Assembly: GCA_965206975.1 (NCBI GenBank)
Contig: OZ242253.1
Coordinates: 1,426,001-1,490,000 of the forward strand
Direction of reading: 5' to 3'
DNA: 64,000 bases
From: JAAXGI01 sp965206975
GTDB lineage: Bacteria > Gemmatimonadota > Gemmatimonadetes > Longimicrobiales > Gaopeijiaceae
In this document: positions 9,250 to 18,188 of the stretch, in pieces
How the letters are laid out: the number at the start of each line of letters is the position of its first letter
Position numbering within the stretch: the stretch's first letter is position 1
Position numbers and translations under genes: made by a program
The notes under the pieces: generated by a model
Told to the model about the DNA's origin: nothing
Seen by the model: the letters and a program-made list of their open reading frames with translations, nothing else
Database searches by the model: none

Positions 9250-10350
9250 ATGCGCTACACCCTCCTTGGCCGAAGCGGCCTCCGAGTATCCGAACTCTGC
9301 CTCGGCGCGATGACGTTCGGCGGGGCGCCGGGGTGGGGCTCTCCCGAGGATGTCTGCGGACAGCAGCTCGACCTCTTCCTGGGAAAGGGAGGGAACTTCA
9401 TCGACACGGCGAACCGGTACACGGACGGGCAGAGCGAGGAGATCCTCGGGCGCCTCCTGAAGGGCCGGCGCGACGAGGTGGTCCTCGCGACGAAGTACAC
9501 AATGAGCATGCGGGCCGGCGATCCGAACGCCGGCGGAAATGCGCGAAAGAACATGATGCAGTCAGTGAGGGCGAGCCTCGAGCGGCTCGGCACGGACTAC
9601 ATCGACCTCTACTGGGTCCACGCCTGGGACCTCATGACCCCGATCGACGAGGTCATGCGGGCCCTCGATGACTTGGTGAGCTCCGGGGCCGTGCACTACG
9701 TCGGGGTCTCCGACTACCCGGCGTGGAAGGTGGCGGAGGCGAACACGCTGGCGGAACTCCGGGGGTGGTCTCCCTTCATCGGGCTTCAGATCGAGTACAA
9801 TCTTGCTGAACGCACTGTCGAGCGGGAGCTGATCCCGATGGCCCGGGAACTCGGGATCGGCGTGATGCCGTGGTCGCCGCTCGCGGGCGGGCTTTTCAGC
9901 GGCACATACACGAGGGAGGACCTGGCGGCGAGTCGGGAGCTCGGGCCGGGGGAGCGGCCTAAGGACCGCCGCGAGTTCGTCCGCGCCCGGCTGACAGAGA
10001 AGAAGCTGACGATCGCCGAGACGCTCGGTGAGGTGGCTGGAGAGCTCGGGAGGTCGCCGGCACAGGTCGCCCTCCGGTGGGTGATGGACCGGCCCGGCGT
10101 CGTGAGTACGATCGTGGGCGCCCGCACGCTCGAGCAGCTCAAGGACAATTTGGGGAGCCTCGACTTCGAACTCGACGCCGGGGCGAGGGCTCGCCTCGAC
10201 CAGGTGAGCGAGGTGGAGCTCGGATTCCCGCAAGAGATGATCATGAGCCCTCGGATCAAGCTCCTCCTCCACGGGGGCGTCGAGGTGGAGCGCGCTCGGG
10301 TCCTGAGTTCCCCGGGGACGCCTAGCGGCGGCTCCCCCCCGCCTCTTTGA
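9250..10350 (+). CDS. Aldo/keto reductase
   Basis: 366 residues. The AKR tetrad is visible: D52 (FIDTANRY), Y57, K82 (ATKY) and H124 (YWVHAWD). The N-terminus LGRSGLRVSELCLGAMTFGG and the late motifs ELGIGVMPWSPLAGG and PGVVSTIVGARTLEQL match the YghZ/Tas-like branch. It should reduce aldehydes or ketones with NADPH in the cytoplasm; the substrate is unknown. It is transcribed away from the TonB receptor across a 260-bp intergenic region. Its last 29 bp overlap the 3' end of the convergent M1 peptidase gene. Confidence 0.9.
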   Translation: MRYTLLGRSGLRVSELCLGAMTFGGAPGWGSPEDVCGQQLDLFLGKGGNFIDTANRYTDGQSEEILGRLLKGRRDEVVLATKYTMSMRAGDPNAGGNARKNMMQSVRASLERLGTDYIDLYWVHAWDLMTPIDEVMRALDDLVSSGAVHYVGVSDYPAWKVAEANTLAELRGWSPFIGLQIEYNLAERTVERELIPMARELGIGVMPWSPLAGGLFSGTYTREDLAASRELGPGERPKDRREFVRARLTEKKLTIAETLGEVAGELGRSPAQVALRWVMDRPGVVSTIVGARTLEQLKDNLGSLDFELDAGARARLDQVSEVELGFPQEMIMSPRIKLLLHGGVEVERARVLSSPGTPSGGSPPPL

Positions 10351-12154
10351 ACAGGAGCCACCCGTCCGGGTCGATCCGTAGCTCTCTGGGGGCGGCGGGA
10401 AGGGGCATGACCTCGGTCCAGGAGCGGCCGTCAACCCAGTCCGACACGCGGTGAACCCCTCCCTCCATCGCGAACTCGAACTCGACCGGCATCCGAAAGG
10501 TGGACCAGAGCTCGTCCTGCACCTGCCTCACCGTCACACGTGCCTGACCGAGCTCCCCGTCCCACTCCCACTCGACATCGACGACAGGGTATCCAAGCCC
10601 GTAGATCCATTGCTGGAAGAACCACGCGAGCGACTGGCCATAGCTCTCCTCCATCGCGAGCTGGAAGTCCTCTGTGACGACGCTTCCGCCCGCGTGTCTC
10701 TCGTAGTATTGCCGGATCCCGTTGAAGAAGGCGCGCTCGCCGACGACGGCACGGAGCATGTGGAGGACGAGTGCGCCTTTCTCGTACGAGTTCTCGTTCA
10801 GGTGCTGGAGGAGGTTCGTGACTGCCCTCGTGACGATGGGCCGCCCGGTGACGCTCGAGCCGAAGTACTCGTCCTTCATCGCCTCGATCCGGGAGCGGAA
10901 CTCGGCGTCGCTCTCGACCTGCGACCAGAAGAAGGGGCCGAAGTAGCTCGCAAATCCCTCGGAGAGCCAGAGGTGCTCCCACGCCGCCGGGCTCACCGAG
11001 TTGCCGAACCACTGATGCACGACCTCGTGCGCGACCGTCCCCTCGATGTCGAGCCCCCGGGCGATGGCCGACTCCGAGTAGAATATAGCTGAGGCGTTCT
11101 CCATCCCCCCGAAGAGGGTGGAGGACTGGACGTGGGCGAGCTTCTCGAAGGGGAAGGGGCCGAAGAGGTCCGTATAGACGTCGACCATCGCCGGGGCACG
11201 GGCGAAGACGCTCCGTGCGTGCGCTGTATCCGGGGCGAAGACCCAGGAGGTGACCTCGACGCACCCGTCTCCCGTTCCCGCCGCAGGCGAGCGGCCGCAC
11301 GCGGCCGTGCCGTTGGGGATCACCTCCATGTCGGCTACCCCCACGACCATCAGGTAGGTGGAGATCGGGACGCGGTTCTCCCAGCGCCACCTCACGAGGC
11401 CGTCAAGCCCCGCGGTCCGGGTCGGATCCGCCGGGACCGGCGGGCCGATCTGAACCCCGTTCGCGACGACCTCCCGCCCGGGAGGTGCGTGAACGGTGAA
11501 GGAGACGGTGGCCTTGTCCGCGGGATGATCGTTCGAGGGGAACCACGACCGGGCCCGGTTCGGCCAGTTGTCGGCGAATGCGGTCGGGACGCCGTGGACG
11601 CTCTCCCGAAGGATCAGCCCGTCATCTGGGGTGCCCCGGGCCATGATTTCGACTTGGAGCGTGTCGAAGACGCCGGGGCGTCCGGGGGAATCGAAGCGGA
11701 GGAGCCCGCCCTCGTGCGTGAATGGGAGGGGGACCCCCTCGGACGTCACGAGCTCGGTCCTGAGCCCGGAGAAGTCGAGCGTCAGGGAGTGGGCCCCACG
11801 CGCCTCCCTGAGGTAACGGATCGTGGTGCGGATCGAGACGCGGTCGTTCTCCCGGGGCACGACCAGCTCGACGTCGTAGTGGAGGACGTCGAGGTCCTGC
11901 TCGTAGCGCCCGGGCGGTGCGAGCAGGCCCCTCGCGACGGGTTCGGGGTCCGTGAACTCGAGGCCGGGGCCGATCGGCGGGGGCGAGACCGAATCCCACA
12001 CGACGACGGGGGAAGCGGGGCTACGGAACCAAGTGACCGGATTCCAGGAGAAGGACCCGCTGCACCCGGCGAGGAGGAGGAGCACCCCGGGGACGAGGCC
12101 CCGAACGACCCGGGGAGCGCGCGGGCGGGAGCCAAGGGTGATCGAGAGAGTCAT
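10322..12154 (-). CDS. M1-family metallopeptidase, predicted lipoprotein
   Basis: 610 residues from ATG 12154. A basic N-terminus and hydrophobic stretch end in the lipobox LLLAGC (lipidated C31), so the protein is probably anchored in an envelope membrane facing the periplasm or outside. The M1 features are complete: exopeptidase motif GGMEN at 349-353, zinc site HEVVH at 376-380 and third ligand E399 (LSEG), 18 residues after HExxH, plus a downstream NSYEKG tyrosine. It should remove N-terminal residues from peptides. The open frame continues far upstream antisense to the SMP-30 gene; that extension was rejected. It is divergent from the SMP-30 gene. Confidence 0.92.
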   Translation of the reverse strand: MTLSITLGSRPRAPRVVRGLVPGVLLLLAGCSGSFSWNPVTWFRSPASPVVVWDSVSPPPIGPGLEFTDPEPVARGLLAPPGRYEQDLDVLHYDVELVVPRENDRVSIRTTIRYLREARGAHSLTLDFSGLRTELVTSEGVPLPFTHEGGLLRFDSPGRPGVFDTLQVEIMARGTPDDGLILRESVHGVPTAFADNWPNRARSWFPSNDHPADKATVSFTVHAPPGREVVANGVQIGPPVPADPTRTAGLDGLVRWRWENRVPISTYLMVVGVADMEVIPNGTAACGRSPAAGTGDGCVEVTSWVFAPDTAHARSVFARAPAMVDVYTDLFGPFPFEKLAHVQSSTLFGGMENASAIFYSESAIARGLDIEGTVAHEVVHQWFGNSVSPAAWEHLWLSEGFASYFGPFFWSQVESDAEFRSRIEAMKDEYFGSSVTGRPIVTRAVTNLLQHLNENSYEKGALVLHMLRAVVGERAFFNGIRQYYERHAGGSVVTEDFQLAMEESYGQSLAWFFQQWIYGLGYPVVDVEWEWDGELGQARVTVRQVQDELWSTFRMPVEFEFAMEGGVHRVSDWVDGRSWTEVMPLPAAPRELRIDPDGWLLFKEAGGSRR

Positions 12155-12376
12155 CTTGCAGACTAACTTAGGGGAGTTCCCGAGGGGAATGCGAGGGTGC
12201 CGGAACCGGCAGGCACGCTGGCCTCGGAGGAGGAGGTCGGGAGTGCTCTGCGGATTGGCGATTCCGGTGCCACGGTATACCTTCGACTCCACCTCCCGCC
12301 CCGGCAATCCATGCGTACCCCGGGGTCCGGAGCGCAGAGCGCTGAACGTTGGACACTTGGAGACGGGAGTACGGGC

Positions 12377-13297
12377 ATGCTTCTCACTTACGCCCTGCCG
12401 GCCATGACCTTTCTCGCCCTTGTTCAGACGCCGGAGCTCCCGCCGGAGGCCGCGGTCGAGCCCGAGACGATTCACGAGCTCGGCGCCTTCCTCGAGGGTA
12501 TCCACTTCGCGGCGGACGGTACCGCGTACGTGAGCGATGTCCCGGGCGGCACCGTCTATAGGATCGCGCCGGGGCGCCCCCCCGAGCCGTGGGCCTCTCT
12601 CGCCGCGCCCAACGGACACAAGATTTATGGGGATGGAGCGCACCTCGTTATCGCGATGGACGACGGTGCGATTCTCCGCTTGGACGACGAGGGAGAGGTG
12701 CTTGGCGATCCGATCGCGACGAGCGAGGGGGATCGGCTCGAACGCCCGAACGACATCGCACTCGACGGGGACGGCTTCTACTTCACGGATCCGGGCGCGT
12801 TCGAGCCGTCGAATACGGAGGGGAGGGTTCACTACTCCGGGCCGGACTTCGAGCCTTGGCCCGTGGCAAGCGGGCTCTCTTTTCCGAACGGTCTCGTTCT
12901 CGCGCCGAACGGCGGTACGCTCTACGTGGCGGAGACGCTGACGAACCGGGTCATCGCGATCCAGCTCCTCACGAGGGGTCTCCCCGGGCGGCAGCGGGAG
13001 CTCGTGGATCTCTCCGGCGAAGTGGATCCGGCTACGGGCGGGTTCCTCGACGGGATCACCGTGGACCAGGACGGGAACATCTACGCCGTGGTTCACGGCG
13101 GGGGACGGGTCTTTGTGCTGAGCCCGGGGGGCGAGGTGCTCCGGCGCTACGATGCGGGGATGGCTGCACCCGCGAACCTGGCCTTCTCGCCGACCGATCC
13201 CGGGCGGCTCTACGTCGTCGGCTCGCGGGATGCGGAGCGGACCGAGGGCGTGATCACCGTCCTCGACCTGCCGGGAAGGGAGGGGGTGCACCGCTGA
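12377..13297 (+). CDS. SMP-30/gluconolactonase-like beta-propeller protein, secreted
   Basis: 306 residues from ATG 12377, preceded by GGAGACGGGAG. An apparent signal peptide (LPAMTFLALVQ) is followed by repeated propeller blades such as IHFAADGTAYVSDVPGGTVY, RPNDIALDGDGFYFTDPG, LSFPNGLVLAPNGGTLYVAE and GFLDGITVDQDGNIYAVVHG. These NG/DG-rich blades are typical of the SMP-30/gluconolactonase/LRE-like group, which hydrolyses lactones or binds sugars and metals. The true reaction is unknown. The gene is divergent from the M1 peptidase and convergent with the TPR lipoprotein gene, which ends 19 bp beyond it. Confidence 0.82.
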   Translation: MLLTYALPAMTFLALVQTPELPPEAAVEPETIHELGAFLEGIHFAADGTAYVSDVPGGTVYRIAPGRPPEPWASLAAPNGHKIYGDGAHLVIAMDDGAILRLDDEGEVLGDPIATSEGDRLERPNDIALDGDGFYFTDPGAFEPSNTEGRVHYSGPDFEPWPVASGLSFPNGLVLAPNGGTLYVAETLTNRVIAIQLLTRGLPGRQRELVDLSGEVDPATGGFLDGITVDQDGNIYAVVHGGGRVFVLSPGGEVLRRYDAGMAAPANLAFSPTDPGRLYVVGSRDAERTEGVITVLDLPGREGVHR

Positions 13298-13316
13298 CAG
13301 CGATGCAAGGCTACGT

Positions 13317-14717
13317 CTACGGGAGGACCTCGTAGCGGTATGCCGTTGCCTGGCCCTCGAATGCGAGCTCGAACTCCTCGCCCTCGCCCACAGGGGGTGC
13401 CGGGATCACGAGGAGCTCTTCTCGGAGCCGGTCGTCGTTGCCGTAGAAGGTGAAGCGGAGCCGAAGGGTCGTTCCCGGGGCCGCTTCCCGGCCGACCACG
13501 CGTCCCTCAAGGCGAGTCTCCGAGCCGAGCGGCCTGAGGCGAAGCCCCTCGACGTAGACGGGAAGGAGTTCCGTCTCCTCGAGGCCCCGCCGTGCCTCCT
13601 CCTCGTCCCCTATCTCGAAGTACGCCCTCGCCCGGATTAGCCCCGCATTCTCGCTCAGCGGATCAAGCTCCAACAGCCGGTCTCCCGCCGCGGCGAGCGG
13701 GGCCCACGCCTCCGCGGCAAAGAGCGAGTTTACGTAGTTGAACCAGGCGTCCCTTGAGTCGGGCTGCAGCTCCGTCAGCCGCCGGAAGGCTGCCCCCGCC
13801 TCGATGAAGTCGCCGGAGCGGAAGAGCGCGACGCCCACGTTGAAGATCTCTGTTGCCTCGAGGACCCCGGTAGCGAGGAGGGAGACGTAGAGCTCGGTGG
13901 CCTCGGCGTCCCGCCCCATCCCGGTGAGCGCGCGCGCTAGGTCGCGCTCCATCTCCGTGTCGCCGGGGCGCCGCTCGAGCTGCTCCCGCAGCAATGGCTC
14001 CGCCTCCGGATACCGTCCGGAGAAGAGGAGGAGCTGGGCAAGATTCTCCTCGATCTCGAGGATGAGCGTCTCCCTCTCAACCACCTCCTCGTCGGTGAGG
14101 AGCCTCGTTGCCGGCCGCCGCTCGAGTCCGGCGAGTGCCTCCTGATATACGTCGGCCGCCTCCGCGTACCTCCCCTCCCCGGAGAGGATGACGGCGAGGT
14201 TCCGATGCGCATCCGGCTGGAGGTCGTAGACCGCGGCCGCGCGCGCCCATGCGTCGAGGGCACCCGTGATGTCATCGAGGTCGAATGCCTCGATCCCTTC
14301 GTTGAACGCCTCGGCCCACGCCCGCTCGCGTTCGGGCTCGATATCGAGCTCGAACGCCGGATAGATCCGCTCGGCCTCGATGAACATCGCGTCGGCCTCG
14401 CCCGTCTCCCCCAGCCGGGCGTGCGCTGTTCCGGCTAGGTAGTAGTGGATCGGGTTTAGGGGATCCGCCTCGATCCCCTCGAGTGCGAGTTCGAGCGCCC
14501 GCACGACATTTTCCTGCCGGAGGTAGAGGACGGCCGTCTGGGAGAAGCGTGTGTCCTCCGGGGGCGTGCCGAGCTCGTACTGAATCCCGGTAGGGGAGAT
14601 GACCGGCCCGGCCGGGGTGAGGCGTCGGGCGCATCCCGCCGCGAGCACACTCCCGACGGCGAGGATAAGGGCGGCCCTCAGAGGCCGGCGTCCGAGGGTG
14701 TGGCGGCAGGCGGACAT
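13317..14717 (-). CDS. TPR-repeat lipoprotein
   Basis: 466 residues from ATG 14717. The signal peptide ends in the lipobox VLAAGC (C29). The body is built of helical tetratricopeptide-like repeats, for example IHYYLAGTAHARLGETGEAD, HRNLAVILSGEGRYAEAADV, NVGVALFRSGDFIEAGAAF and DAWFNYVNSLFAAEAW. A short non-repeat C-terminal beta-rich part follows. Such proteins are usually scaffolds for envelope complexes. It lies 32 bp downstream of the TonB-type gene on the same strand, so the two are probably co-transcribed and may work together in envelope energy transfer. No enzymatic motif is visible. Confidence 0.82.
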   Translation of the reverse strand: MSACRHTLGRRPLRAALILAVGSVLAAGCARRLTPAGPVISPTGIQYELGTPPEDTRFSQTAVLYLRQENVVRALELALEGIEADPLNPIHYYLAGTAHARLGETGEADAMFIEAERIYPAFELDIEPERERAWAEAFNEGIEAFDLDDITGALDAWARAAAVYDLQPDAHRNLAVILSGEGRYAEAADVYQEALAGLERRPATRLLTDEEVVERETLILEIEENLAQLLLFSGRYPEAEPLLREQLERRPGDTEMERDLARALTGMGRDAEATELYVSLLATGVLEATEIFNVGVALFRSGDFIEAGAAFRRLTELQPDSRDAWFNYVNSLFAAEAWAPLAAAGDRLLELDPLSENAGLIRARAYFEIGDEEEARRGLEETELLPVYVEGLRLRPLGSETRLEGRVVGREAAPGTTLRLRFTFYGNDDRLREELLVIPAPPVGEGEEFELAFEGQATAYRYEVLP

Positions 14718-14749
14718 GACCCCCCGAAGTCGGGCGCGGGCGCGGGCGG

Positions 14750-15625
14750 TCAGTACCAGGGGAAGCGGAGCGAGAAGATGACCGAGCGCGGAACCGTCAC
14801 CCCCTCTTCCCGCGCGGGGCGGAAGGCCGCAACGTCCGTGAAGAGCTCGAGCGCGACCTGGTCGATCACGGGTTGTCCGCTCGACTCGCTGATTTCGGCC
14901 CACTCGACCGCCCCGCGATTGTCGATCCAGAGCGCAACGCTTACGGAACCCGCGTCCGATCGCTCGATCCGGCCGCGGCGATAGCTCCGGAGCAGGAACT
15001 GCTCCACCTCGCGCGGATTCCTGAGGAGCACCCACACGGACGGGGCCGCGAGGACGAGCTCCGGCCGGACGGCGGAGAGGCGACCGAGGTCGATCGGCTC
15101 CGTCGCCATGAGATCCGAGAATTCGGCGTCCGCGAGCCCACCCCGCGCATCGATCGTCCCGTCCTCCGTGCCCCCCCCCTCCTCCTCGAGGGGCTCCTCG
15201 GTTCCGAGTTCGTCCGTCTCCGAGATCGTCGGCATGAGCGCTCCCCGTCCGATCAGGCGCTCCCGGAATGCTTCCGACAGCGTCGCGATCGTCGCGCCTG
15301 TCCCACTTGCAACCGAGACGACCTCGCCCGTGTTCGGGACCGAATCGGGAATGGTCCCGATGCGTAGTGCGGGTGCGGGCTCCGGGCTCGGTGCGGACCG
15401 CGCCTCCAAGACCGAGACCCACTCTAACTGGAGGAATTCCTGCAGCGGATCGGATTCGATGCGGGACCGCTCCCACGTGGGCCACATCGTGATTGCGGCT
15501 CCGTGCAGGAGGGCGGCGATCGCGGTCGACCGGAGTAGCCGGGGGTTCCAGCTGGCCTTGAAGCGGTCGTTCGCGCTGGGAGTCCTCTCTTCGCGCGATA
15601 ACGAACCTGACTCGGGGGCCTTCAT
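14750..15625 (-). CDS. TonB-type energy-transducing protein
   Basis: 291 residues. A single N-terminal membrane segment (STAIAALLHGAAITMW, about 33-48) follows a short cytoplasmic tail. A long proline/acidic-rich periplasmic linker and a C-terminal domain come next, with VSVALWIDNRGAVEWAEI, ESSGQPVIDQVALE and FRPAREEGVTVP. These match the TonB C-terminal fold (the family pattern is a variable 'sG...lD.aAl' core followed by a basic PA segment). It would couple the inner-membrane proton gradient to an outer-membrane receptor such as the one at 6174. It is first in a likely two-gene operon with the TPR lipoprotein. No exbB or exbD is nearby. Confidence 0.8.
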   Translation of the reverse strand: MKAPESGSLSREERTPSANDRFKASWNPRLLRSTAIAALLHGAAITMWPTWERSRIESDPLQEFLQLEWVSVLEARSAPSPEPAPALRIGTIPDSVPNTGEVVSVASGTGATIATLSEAFRERLIGRGALMPTISETDELGTEEPLEEEGGGTEDGTIDARGGLADAEFSDLMATEPIDLGRLSAVRPELVLAAPSVWVLLRNPREVEQFLLRSYRRGRIERSDAGSVSVALWIDNRGAVEWAEISESSGQPVIDQVALELFTDVAAFRPAREEGVTVPRSVIFSLRFPWY

Positions 15626-15990
15626 GCGGTGCTTCCCGCCGCAGGTGATCGCTTGACCAACCCAAACACTGGTACCCGAGTCCCCAAGGGAGTTCGGGCG
15701 CGGACACCGTCAACCGTATGCGTATCAGTTGAGAGGGTCAGAGTACATCGCGGCACACTCCGGCACAACTTGGGAGCCCGGGCCGTGAAGCGCCGTACGC
15801 CCTTGGCGCGAGCGCCGGTTGTCACCCGAGAAGCAGCGCTTTCGGAGCCGTACCGCGGAGACAGAATGGTCCCCCGATGGGGCCTGCGTGCCGTGCTTCC
15901 CGGCGCATCGCAGCCACCACTCCCTCCTCGCCTCGGAGGCGCTGCCCTCACGGCCAGCGGCCGGCCGATCGTCCCTCTCCCGGCGTCAGG
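15626..15990. other. Gene-free stretch upstream of the TonB-type gene
   Basis: Contains the leader of the TonB-type gene and the 3' flank of yjbQ. Frames crossing it are arginine/serine-rich shadows. I could not fix a promoter by eye. Confidence 0.45.
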
Positions 15991-16419
15991 TCAACCTGTC
16001 ACGCCCACGATACTCAGGTGAACCGTCCGGTCCCGCGGCCGGGTGTCCGAGTCCACGAGTACGATCTGCTGCCAGGTGCCGAGCGGGACCCTCCCGTCGA
16101 CGATCGGGAGGGCGAGCGAGGGTCCGATCACGGAGGCCCGGATGTGGCTGTGGCCGTTGTCGTCATGCCACGTCTCCTCGTGGAGATAGCGTCCGCCACG
16201 CGGCGCGAGGCGCTCGAGCGCCCGGGCGACGTCTTCCTTCACGAGCCCTGGTTCGTGTTCGAGCGTGGTGAGCGCCGCGGTCGATCCCTGGACGAGGAGT
16301 GCTGCCTGACCGCTTGCCACACCCGAGTCCGAGATTGCTCCCTGCACCTCGGCGGTGAGGTCGACGATGTGGTCGTTGCCCTCCGTCTCGCGTTGGAAGG
16401 CCCGGTGTTCGACGATCAT
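15991..16419 (-). CDS. yjbQ: YjbQ/UPF0047 family protein (secondary thiamine-phosphate synthase-like)
   Basis: 142 residues from ATG 16419, with GAGGA-type sequence upstream; this is the normal family length. Hallmarks are DHIVDLTAEV, LVQGSTAALTTLEHEPG, ETWHDDNGHSHIRAS and VDGRVPLGTWQQIVLVD, including the conserved His/Glu cluster of the single-domain YjbQ fold. Family members have been reported to have weak thiamine-phosphate synthase activity, but their main role is uncertain. The gene stands alone, with about 280 bp of non-coding DNA between it and the upstream SMP-30 lipoprotein gene on the same strand. Confidence 0.92.
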   Translation of the reverse strand: MIVEHRAFQRETEGNDHIVDLTAEVQGAISDSGVASGQAALLVQGSTAALTTLEHEPGLVKEDVARALERLAPRGGRYLHEETWHDDNGHSHIRASVIGPSLALPIVDGRVPLGTWQQIVLVDSDTRPRDRTVHLSIVGVTG

Positions 16420-16696
16420 TGTCCTCAGCTCCTCGAGTTTGCGTGCGGGCCGGAGCCCCGACCTCCGACCTGCGGAAGCCGGGATCGAATTCCGTGCCGG
16501 GTGCCCCGGCCCTGCGGCACCCGATGGTTCGAGGCGCGTGGCGAGAGCGCGGCAGCGCACGGAGCCGCCTCGAATTCCGAAGTCTGCGTTCTCGCGGGGA
16601 TGGAGATCTTCACGCGCGGGCGGGGAGCGGCTCCGAATAGACCGGTGGCCGGGCCCGGCCACTCGCTCGCGGCGGGCCGAAGCGGGCTCCCTGGCT

Positions 16697-17746
16697 TCAG
16701 GGAATCGGCCCCTCGGTGATCACGCGGATCCGGTAGAGACCGGTTCTTGCCGTCATGTAGAGGGTGCGCCCGTCCTCTCCCCATCCGACATTCGCGGGGA
16801 CCTCGTCGGGTGAGATTTTCCCGAGGGGTGTGCCGTCCGGCGAGAACACCCAGACGCCCCCAGGACCTGTGGCGAAGACATTCCCTTGCAGATCGACCTT
16901 GAGCCCGTCCGGGCACCCGGGACCCTCTTCGCCCGTCAGATCCGCAAAGACGCGGGCCCCGGTGAGTCCATCCGGTCCGACGTCGTAGGCCATCCAGACG
17001 GGGTTCTCCGCGTCGCAGTTCGCGACGTAGAGGGTATTCTCGTCCGGTGAGAAGGCGATGCCGTTCGGCCGAGTCTGCTCGGCGCTCAGCAGCTCGAGTT
17101 CCCCGGAAGGGCTCAGCCGGTAGATCCCGTTGAAGTCGAGTTCCTTTATCGGGGAGTCGTCCCCGCCCTCGAGTCCGTACGGCGGATCGGTGAAGTAGAG
17201 CCACCCGTCGGAGCGGTAGACGAGGTCGTTCGGGCTGTTCAGGCGTCCGCCGCCGTATCGGTCGACCAGCGCTGCCAGGCTGCCGTCCTCCTCGATACGG
17301 GTGATCTGCCTCCGCCCGTGGTCGCCGATCACAAGCCTCCCCTCGGCGTCCCTCGTGATGCCGTTCGAAGCACGACGGGCCCCGGGGCCCTCGGTTTCCC
17401 CATCGAAGTAGGGGTCGATGAGTACCTCGGCGCCCCCCTCCTCCGTCCACTCGTAGATTGCGTTCCCCCCGAGATCGGAGAAGACGAGCCGGTCGTCCTC
17501 CCGGATCCAGACGGGCCCCTCCACGAACTCGAATCCTTCCGCCACCCGCTCGATCAGGGCGCCGGGCGAGACTAGGCTGGTGAACCTCGGATCCAGGCGA
17601 AGGACCGTTCCGTCCCCGGAGGCGGTTGGTGAGGGACCTTCCGAAGCGTCTTCCCCGGAGGGTGCTTCGGAAGCGTCTCCCCCGCACCCCGAGGCTACGA
17701 GGGTCGCGACGCACCAGATCCAGCTATAGTTGCGAACTTCCGGCAT
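16697..17746 (-). CDS. SMP-30/gluconolactonase-like lipoprotein
   Basis: 349 residues from ATG 17746, picked because GGAGG stands just upstream and a short signal peptide with lipobox LVASGC (C21) follows at once. A Ser/Glu-rich linker precedes the six-bladed propeller. Typical blades are EGPVWIREDDRLVFSDLGGN, RASNGITRDAEGRLVIGDHG, NSPNDLVYRSDGWLYFTDPP, RPNGIAFSPDENTLYVANCD and CPDGLKVDLQGNVFATGPGG. The conserved Glu, Asn and Asp ligand positions (EGP, SPND, PDG) are present, so a metal-dependent lactonase is likely. The substrate is unknown. It is divergent from the alpha/beta hydrolase gene. Confidence 0.88.
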   Translation of the reverse strand: MPEVRNYSWIWCVATLVASGCGGDASEAPSGEDASEGPSPTASGDGTVLRLDPRFTSLVSPGALIERVAEGFEFVEGPVWIREDDRLVFSDLGGNAIYEWTEEGGAEVLIDPYFDGETEGPGARRASNGITRDAEGRLVIGDHGRRQITRIEEDGSLAALVDRYGGGRLNSPNDLVYRSDGWLYFTDPPYGLEGGDDSPIKELDFNGIYRLSPSGELELLSAEQTRPNGIAFSPDENTLYVANCDAENPVWMAYDVGPDGLTGARVFADLTGEEGPGCPDGLKVDLQGNVFATGPGGVWVFSPDGTPLGKISPDEVPANVGWGEDGRTLYMTARTGLYRIRVITEGPIP

Positions 17747-18188
17747 TCCACTCCTCCCCGGAGAGTCAAGAGCGGCACGTCGACGAGTCAACTCTCCAGA
17801 CATGATCCACATCGAACCTAGGGCGCGCGAACCGGCGATCCGGGCGCGCCCGCTCCGGAAAGCCGCCCCCCCGGTCCCCGCGATCCCGCGAGACGAGGCC
17901 CCGGCACCCTGGCCTTCCCTCCCGAAGGCCGGGCGCTACGTCGTACGCCTCCCGTCCGTACCCCTGACGCCCCCTTCCGTGCGCGGCGCGGCGGAGCGGT
18001 CCGTTACCGTGCGGGCAGACCGGCGATCCGGGCGACGCCCTCCGGGGCTCCGCGCTCGCATCGTTGCACAACGGGTGCGTTCCCCGCAATGTCCCCGTCC
18101 GGCCCCGTGCGGCCGTCCGTCAGGTTGGATGGATGGTCTCGGACCGGTGCCGGGAAGTCCCCCGCCTCTCTCCACCGGAGACTCGCAA
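17747..18188. other. Divergent intergenic region (442 bp)
   Basis: Carries the promoters of the SMP-30 lipoprotein (leftward) and the alpha/beta hydrolase (rightward). An open frame runs through it in phase with the hydrolase, but it is arginine/proline-rich, lacks a signal peptide and looks like a chance extension. No repeats noticed. Confidence 0.5.

Noticed and set aside
12155..13291. Long in-phase upstream extension of the M1 peptidase frame (about 380 extra codons)
   Set aside because: It is antisense to the well-supported SMP-30 gene, lacks a signal peptide, and the lipoprotein signal begins cleanly at ATG 12154.
14718..15713. Upstream extension of the TPR lipoprotein frame
   Set aside because: It overlaps the TonB-type gene on the same strand in another frame and has arginine-rich random composition; the lipobox start at 14717 is natural.
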